Of a stretch of DNA of 64,000 nt, positions 56,913 through 64,000 are shown in pieces (within the stretch, counting starts at the first letter, position 1; the number at the start of each line of letters is the position of its first letter). The DNA comes from Anadara kagoshimensis (lineage: Eukaryota; Mollusca; Bivalvia; Arcoida; Arcidae). The stretch is taken from NCBI GenBank assembly GCA_021292105.1, contig CM037874.1, positions 25,284,583 through 25,348,582 on the forward strand, read 5' to 3'. A model generated the notes under the pieces. The model made no database searches and was not told the origin of the DNA. It saw nothing but the letters and a program-made list of their open reading frames with translations. A program made the position numbers and the translations under genes.

Positions 56913-59900
56913 TTTTCCAATAGACTTTGCATTTTCTGCCGCTATTTTTTCTTAATCTAAATCTGGCAAAACTTTAAAGTTAGTTTTCAAAGTATTCATG
57001 AACATAAGGTGTCATTTTAAGATCATTCTATGCTGATCACATCTATTTTCAAAATATCACGGTTGATACTGTGTTGCCATAAAATATAACCAAAATTACC
57101 AGAAGTTTTATAAAGTAATATCTTAACGTAGTCTGATGTATATTAACATGTTTATTTAAAAACTTTATTAATAGATATGATGATTTTCAGAACATGTTTT
57201 TTGTCACATTTTGTTATTTTGCTGTTGCATGTTAACAACATAATTTTCCTCTTACATGCATGTGTGAAGCAGTGAAGTAAATATAAACATTTTTCCTTTC
57301 AGTTGTCAAAAATACAAGATGTATATCGAGAGCAAACGTAGTTTATATGATTCCCGGAACAACTGATAACCTATCCTCGGAAACATTTCCAGTGTTAGAA
57401 TCCTTTTTAATTGACCTTACAAACTACTTTGGGATTCAGAAAAATGGGGTTAACATCGGACTCATGATGTATGGGAAAGAACCAGTAGTTACCACGGAAC
57501 TGAAACCATTTAAAACACAGAAACAAATCAACACACGGGTATCCTTAATGTCGAAAAGGAAACAGTATGCGAACCGACTTGATGGTCCGGAAAATTTATC
57601 ACTGGCTATACAGAGAATGGTGAAAATGTTTGACTTGTCCACGCAGAAAGCTCCGGATTTTAACTTCCTGTTGCCAGTTCCGACCTATAACATCGCAGTT
57701 TTGTTCGTGAATGGAAGTAAGAACTTCGACCAATACGCATTACAAGCAGCCACAGAAGCAAAGAATAGAGGGATAGTTATATATGTTATTAGTTATGGTA
57801 AAAATGGTGTAGACATGTTACCTCTAGATCTGGCTACAGACCGGTGTAAAGCATACACTGTTGATGATTATCCTGTTGGCTTATCAAACTTGGTCTCAAA
57901 GATTGGAAACAGCATTTGTGAAGGTACGTTATAAAAAAGGACGGGGAACATTTCAAAATAGGTAAAAGCATGTCACTAATGGAAACCTAGCACATGACAA
58001 GATACATGAATACTTATATGAGTTTCAAATGGTTTTAGGGTGGAAAGAGAATTATTTCATATGAGATAATGACATTTACTTTTCAATGTTTCATCCTGAC
58101 ACATAATCATTTGCACGTCATACAGTTGTAGTTGTTAATAAGGATACATAAAAATGTTTTCAATAGCAAAATGTTCATATGCATATGACTTAAAGGTGGC
58201 TTAAAGACGGAGGCGCTTCAACCTTGAAACCTCCTTTATGCTACAGATGGAATTTCTTCTTTTTGCTTTAATCCACTATAAAACATTAAGAGTTCCATTG
58301 TTAAATATCTCACTTTAAAAAGGCTATATTCAAATGTTATAAACGAATACCATGTTGCAAAATAGACTTAGAAACGTCCCAACCTTACCAGAAATCTTTT
58401 ATACACCTTCAGTCTATAATGACAACAGGCTTCAAACAACAGCACCATTTAGTTGTCCAACATAAGTCGCATTGTACTTACTTGCATCTAAAATATTCAA
58501 GTTGGTTCCGATATATTTCTGTAACCACCTGGTGTTCTTTCGCCCCCTCCCTCATTAAAACGGACTTGTAATGAAGTTTTTTTCTATGGAAAGCGTCGTC
58601 TGATTTTTATTTTTTTGACACATACGATTGCATGTTTTGACATAATATTCAAGTTCGATCTTAGATCAAAATGCAGGCATGTCATGTTTATTATTTCTTA
58701 ATTAATCTATACACGCAATTGCAAGTCATCCAGTGCTTAGTGTGTCAGTAGGGCGAAGTTATTACAATAATCATTATCATTTTATTAGTTATCTGTCATA
58801 ATTATAGGAATCATTACGTGTTAATGTCATGTGGACGTACGCATTGGTAGATAAAATGTTATCACAGTCATTTTTGATGTAATGATTATCGAGATTATAC
58901 CATCAAGTCCAGTGCAATACCAATCTACAATCGTATTTCTGACTTCAGTTATATTTTCTTAATTGTAATTTTGAAGATATAATTACACATTTTCAAAAGA
59001 CAAAGTCACCATTTGCTCATACATTCATTTCTCTGTCACAAAAGAGCCTTGTATTAAAAGCCTAATTGATATAGACTATGGTAATCATTAATATCTCAAA
59101 GTTCGCAAAAATAGTACATGTATATCCATTCCACTTTAGCACAGGGTTTCCCATAAACCTAAATATGTTGCTCTTTTTCTAGTTCATGTTTTTGCAACAA
59201 TGTATTTCTGTTAGTTTCCTCAAATTTAATTTGTAAAATCATCTCGATATCACAGTCATGTGTTACTTTTGATTTTTTTTATGAAATAAAACATTCAAAT
59301 GTAGCACATGCCAATATTAATCTTAATATACACAAGTTTACATTGTTAATTTAGTCTTCTCAATATGTGTCTTGCTTTCTTATTCCTATCGATTGTTATT
59401 CCAACATTGTGATTGGGTTGGTTTTTACTAAGTGCTAGTTATAACCCATTCTAAATTATTCCGTAAGTTTATATTTTGATCTAGCATAAAAAGTCTCTGA
59501 ACATTTTTTGAAAGTATCTTGCTAATATTGTATCGGATATGGGAGTTGGTGGCGTTTCGACGTAAGTGAAATAGTCATTGTTCCTAACGACATACCACGT
59601 GACGTATTGTTTACAGTTTGTTGACAGGTGTTAGGTGGACATGACTAATTACACGTTAAATGAATTAAGACAAATGAAGAAATGATGTACTTTATATAGT
59701 GTTTATAATGAATCACTATGTGAATTAAGATCGGAATGTAAAGGTGTATTTACTCATTTTATTTACTATCAAACATAAACATAACATTCTATGTTCAAAT
59801 CACAAACATACCAGTCCATGTCAAACACATGCATACCGGTCTTTGTCAAACACCAACATACTGGTTCATGTTCAAACCACAAACCTGCCATATCATGTCA

Positions 59901-62295
59901 TTAAAAAACATACCGGTTCATGCTGAACATAAACATTTTGTTTTATGTCAAACACAAACAAACCAGCCTATGTCCATATCACAAACATACCGGTGCATGT
60001 CCAAATCACAGACATACTTGTCCATGTTCAAAACACAATAATCATGTTCATGCAAAGCACAAGCACACTGGTTCATATTAACCACATGCATACCTGCCCA
60101 TGTTAAACACTATACTGGTCCATGTTCAAATTGCTAGTATACCGGTCTATGTCCAAATCACAAACTTATTGATCAATGTTCAAACTTCAAATTACAAACA
60201 TACCGGTCCATGTTCGAACACAAACATACCATTCCATGTTAATATATCAGACATACAAGTCCATGTCCAAATCACAGACATAACAGTTTATGCCAAACAC
60301 AAACACACTGGTTCATGTCAAACACAAACATACTGGTCCATGTTCAAATCACATACATAACGATCCATGTAAACTTCAAACATATCGGTCCATGTTCAAG
60401 CCACAATCCGGAAGCGTGCGCACCTCAAACCTAGCTACACGTAGTTACACCTGTCACATGTGAAATTAAAATTGAAATTAAATTGAGAATGAAAAGGGAC
60501 ATGGAAAATGGGACGCCAAATATATTCGATATTGTGATAATGGCCATAAAACTTTTTGAGGGTTCAACTCGGTTGACATATCTCTGAGCTAGCTATTCGC
60601 TAAAATACACGAACTTTTGTTTGGCCTTCTTTAACGCTAATGCTATCGCGCAAAACCAAATTTCGGAACACCCCTTCGATAAAATGCGCATTTCCATTCT
60701 TTGCACTGCTTCTAACATACTATTTATTCTACCTTAGCGTGAATGTGTACATAATTTAGAAAATTTAGATTATGTTGCTGTTATCCCGTAACATTTAAAG
60801 TTTTCATTTCAAACATATGCATGACCGCTTTGTACATCCTGAAACTTTGCACGTGTCAGAACACAGCATAAAGGAACGCACTTTTAAATATTTTAGTGAG
60901 GAAAAGAACCAGCTAGTCAATTGAGTTATTCCCCTTGGTATATTAATGACCCAACGTAGCTATATAATATATATATAGTTGGAAGAAATATGTGTGAATG
61001 GTTTATATTCTGACATAAAATTTTATCATTACCTTTCCATTGTAGTTACAGATAGACACCTTGAGAACGTTACCAGACCAGACTCCTCTACATGTAATTC
61101 ATGTAAGTAATCAATATAAGATCTTATGCAATGCAACATGTCAATAAGACGCAAAATTAATACCTGTTTAGGACAGCAAATATTACATTATACACATGTA
61201 TTATATAGTTAGATGTTTCCTGCCAACCAATTATTTGTCTGAACCCTTTTTATCAAAATACTAGTTCTTAAAATACGTATTGACTGTTTAGGCTTACTAA
61301 GTGATTTTTACAAACTCGACATTATTCATCTTTCCCTTGCTATTTTTATTTTTACATGTACACCATATTTTTTCTTTGAGATATGCTGCCGTACGCGTGT
61401 TGTCAATTTTTTTAGCAAACCCAATGTTTGCAAAAACTTTTTTTTATAATCTCAATGTCAAATTATTATCGTTTTATTCAGTATTATTATGGCTAAGTCC
61501 TAGGGTTGTAGGGAATTTTTAATCAGAGGTTTCAACAAGAGCTTATATATTGTCTTTTGTTATATTGTCGCGATATGTTCTTTGCTACTCTAAATATTAC
61601 CCTGAATACGTCATTCAACTGCTTGCTTTCCTTATTATACTCCGCCTTTCGAAGAAAGTTGGGGATATTAATTTCGAGTTTCTGTCCCTCCGGAATTCTT
61701 GTCTGCGCTAATTCTCCAAAATTATTAAGCATAATTTCACGAAACTTGGGGCAAAGAATCATGCGCATATCGTTAACCAGGGTTGGTTTGCTCATTTTCC
61801 TGAGAGTTATGACCCTTTGAACACAAATGCAAATAACAAAAAGAACCATTTGGCGGGGGATCCCAATTCACTGAATTTGCTTGTTTCATAGTAATTCTTA
61901 AAGTGATTATGGTTTATTTTTTCATTGTAGTAATAGTTTATGAACCACCTCCATTGGAAAACAACATCGTCTGCAGACGAGAGGAAGAGCTGTTCCCGGA
62001 TGTACACAATTGTGCATATTTTTACAAATGTCATCTTGGAATACCAACCCGACTAAAATGTCAAGTTGGAGATGTATTCGATTCAAGAACTCAAACATGT
62101 AACTATAAAGACGCTGTCTCCTGCTACAGCCAGATCTCGTGCCCGCGAGAAACAGGACTATTTCCGTATCCGGGAGACTGCTTTAAATTTCTGAATTGTT
62201 TCAGAGGAATTTCGTATGTTTTAACATGCCCCAAAGGACTTATGTTTGATAAGGTCTCAAAACGTTGTTTACGTCCCGGCGAAACATTTTGTTGA
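56797..62295 (+). CDS. Secreted VWA-like protein with two chitin-binding type-2 domains (Pif/BMSP-like shell-matrix candidate)
   Basis: Exons: 56797-56863, 57303-57923, 61046-61102 and 61931-62295, all phase 1; they encode 369 aa. Seen: a signal peptide at residues 1 to about 22 (TLTCVSLFCFILGVLSQ), a VWA-like domain at about 34-228, a short linker exon (230-248), then two peritrophin-A/CBM14 domains. Their cysteines are 263, 276, 282, 292, 305, 313 and 319, 332, 338, 348, 361, 369. The VWA metal site looks lost: the DxSxS position reads MIPGTT and the later Asp position reads FVNGS. Known: secreted VWA plus ChtBD2 is the architecture of bivalve nacre and shell-matrix proteins such as Pif97 and BMSP, which bind chitin. 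Pif also has a laminin-G domain and BMSP several VWA copies; neither appears here. TATATAT at 56722-56728 is a possible TATA box and AATAAA at 62320-62325 a near-ideal poly(A) signal. A role in the shell or another chitinous matrix is inference. Confidence 0.88.
56868..56915 (+). repeat. (TTTA)n microsatellite in intron 1 of the VWA gene
   Basis: About twelve TTTA units starting directly after the donor site of exon 1. Confidence 0.95.
57924..59769. other. 5' part of intron 2 of the VWA gene
   Basis: No extra in-phase exon was recognised. A short foldback related to 24237-24390 lies at 59256-59311 and a SINE-tail fragment at about 59545-59580. Confidence 0.5.
59256..59311. repeat. Short foldback, CATGTGCTACTTT family
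   Basis: CATGTGTTACTTTTGATTTT and the inverse AAACATTCAAATGTAGCACATG; related to 24237-24390. Confidence 0.6.
59770..60420 (+). repeat. Degenerate minisatellite 'AAACATACCGGTCCATGTTC' in intron 2 of the VWA gene
   Basis: About 18-20 units of 28-36 bp, each with CAAACATACCGGTCCATGTT or close variants and an AAACACA or AAATCACA spacer. It ends in TTCAAGCCACAATCCGGAAGC, resembling the single-copy dispersed repeats at 13640 and 56122. The open frames across it are not coding. Confidence 0.85.
61645..61890 (+). repeat. Dispersed repeat, second copy of 41862-42128 (intron 3 of the VWA gene)
   Basis: Same ordered words as the first copy. It ends about 40 bp before the acceptor of the chitin-binding exon, so it supplies the sequence just upstream of the branch-point area. 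Confidence 0.75.
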
Positions 62296-62319
62296 CAATG
62301 TTTACTCAAAAAAGTGTAA

Positions 62320-62325
62320 AATAAA
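62320..62325 (+). terminator. Poly(A) signal AATAAA of the VWA/chitin-binding gene
   Basis: A canonical AATAAA lies 25 nt after the stop codon of the last exon, with a T-rich stretch following. The 3' UTR would be very short. Confidence 0.65.
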
Positions 62326-62699
62326 TATTTATTCAATTTTAATATAATTAATCATTGGGCTTTGTATATAATCTTAACGTCATTATTGAAAAGTGTAAAT
62401 ATGTATTCTTTTTAATATAACATAATTATTGCGCTTTGTATATATAGCATAATACTTCATTGTAACATATTTATCATTGAAGCACCTTAATCAGTATTAA
62501 CACGTGACTATATATGAGTACAGACCTTAAGTGTTTGTCGGTGAGAATGTCACAAAATAGGGAGCAATAGTCTCAAAGTTTTTCACATGTAGTGATGGCT
62601 ATTAAATATTAAATTATATTTATATGTATGTAATGACTGTTGTTATGCCTTTTCATTTCAAAATCGCATATTTTCTTTTCGACCACTTGCTAAGTCAGT

Positions 62700-63140
62700 A
62701 ATCATCTCGTCTTGTTGTATTGTTTCTTTGAAATTGAAGTCGCCAATGTCTTGCTCATTTGGCAATCACTTCTTGTTGAGCTGTTTTCAAATCAAATTTG
62801 TCCTTTTTATTATTGTCTTGTTGAGTTTTTTTTAGAAAAAAATCTCGCCGGATTTTGCTATTCGGTAAAACCTCATGGTCTTGTATTACTAAGTATTGTT
62901 TTGTTTGATATCGTAGTCGCCGGTTTTGCTATTGAGTAAAACCTGATGGTCTTGTGTTGTTTTGAAGACGCCGGTTGTTGCCCATTCGATAACCCACCCC
63001 TCTTGTTGTACTGTTTTTGCTCATTCACTAACGCCCTTGCCTTCCATTGTTTTGTTTGAAATCGAAGTTGTCGGTTTCCTGCTCATATTGGTAACCCCTT
63101 ATCTTGTACTGTTTTGTTGGAAGTGTTTTGCTCATTCGTT
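62700..63140 (+). repeat. Degenerate repeat of 'TTGTTTTGTTTGAAATCGAAGTCGCCGG' type
   Basis: About six diverged units of 60-85 bp with TCGCCGGTTTTGCT and TTGCTCATTCGGTAA-like words. Confidence 0.6.
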
Positions 63141-63364
63141 GTAACGCAATGTAATATAATATAGTCCAGGGTTTTTTAATTGATTTGATTTACTACATGG
63201 TGATATCGAATTGAAAACGCCCACCGAAAATTAAGAGACTTTGATAACTTGTAGTGGTTGAAAGACATAAAACGGGTCAAACTTAGCCTCGGAGCAAACA
63301 TTGCTTGACGCCATTTGTCAAATACCGTCATAAAAATGACCATTAGCAATTTCAATATGTAATT

Positions 63365-63512
63365 TGTTTGTTTTTTGTTTATCATTTGAATTGTTTGTCT
63401 GCAATGTTATTTCATTAAGTTACAACATTTAGATTCTATGTTTGTTTATCAGTGTGAATTGTTTGTCTGCAATGCCATTTTATTTAGGCGCAGCATTTAG
63501 ATTCTATTTATA
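63365..63512 (+). repeat. Tandem duplication of about 75 bp
   Basis: GAATTGTTTGTCTGCAATG… and CATTTAGATTCTAT occur twice in the same order. The remainder to 64000 shows no gene. Confidence 0.7.
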
Positions 63513-64000
63513 CAGTTTTAAATATATATAGTTTTTATATATAAATCTACGACGACATTCAGTACAATTCTCTGAACAGTTCAGCATATAAAATTGCCTT
63601 ATAACAATCTAATTTTATCACATGCAAGTTTTTATTATTATTAAAAACCATTTTCTTTACTACTGGTCTATATATACATGTATTTGATGAAGGTAGTGGA
63701 ATACTTATTGGTTGGTTGGTACGAATATTTCCTTTAATATATCAAATACTAAATGTTTGTATTACGTAACTCGTATATCTTACCATAAGTGTATTCAGCT
63801 TATTTTGTGTGTTTTGTGAAATATTTACATTGTGAAATAATAAATAAATTCAAACTCAAAGGTATTTATAACGGGTAGCTTAGTTTGATTTTTTTTATTT
63901 TCTTTCATTGAACGCTTTAATAAACAGATATGCTTGTAGTAGGGTTAAGGAGTAAAACGAATAGAAAGAAAATTACTGTATTTAAATAAAGTGCAACTTT

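Noticed and set aside
59770-60360. Several overlapping 60-86 codon frames
   Set aside because: Made by the degenerate minisatellite in intron 2 of the VWA gene.

Overview
This is a eukaryotic, strongly AT-rich window with long introns and very little coding sequence. The likely source is a mollusc, most plausibly a bivalve. This is an inference from two things: tRNA-derived SINE-like repeats ending in a conserved GGGACGTTAAAC-type tail, and a secreted von Willebrand factor A (VWA) plus chitin-binding protein with the architecture of shell-matrix proteins. No prokaryotic operons, CRISPR arrays or rRNA genes are present.

Four gene models and one lone exon can be supported. (1) About 2.2-2.34 kb, minus strand: a single exon with the N-terminal/TM1 signature of an SLC6 neurotransmitter-type transporter; the rest of the gene lies outside the window or in exons I cannot see. 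(2) 29.88-33.21 kb, plus: a four-exon 3-beta-hydroxysteroid dehydrogenase family gene (357 aa). (3) 43.24-48.42 kb, plus: a tandem paralogue (358 aa) with the same four exons, the same phase-1 introns and near-identical exon lengths. (4) 52.97-53.40 kb, minus: a small predicted type II membrane protein of unknown function. (5) 56.80-62.30 kb, plus: a four-exon secreted protein of 369 aa with a signal peptide, a VWA-like domain whose metal site is lost, and two chitin-binding type-2 domains of identical cysteine spacing.

The most unusual feature is in the second dehydrogenase gene. The intron 3/exon 4 boundary has been tandemly copied into an array of 14 units of exactly 77 bp. The gene therefore carries 13 near-identical 3' splice sites in front of the real one, and each decoy leads to an in-frame stop. 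The other end of the same exon, the C-terminal coding tail, is also duplicated downstream and decays into a repeat field in the 3' flank.

The rest is transposon and minisatellite sequence. It includes SINE-like elements on both strands and several foldback or MITE families, some flanked by TA. There is a 3.6-kb inverted-repeat element between the two dehydrogenase genes and a Helitron-like element with internal 145-bp repeats. A decayed LINE open reading frame and minisatellites with periods from about 20 to 145 bp complete the picture. All exon limits come from reading frame, splice consensus and paralogue comparison by eye; no search or alignment program was run.
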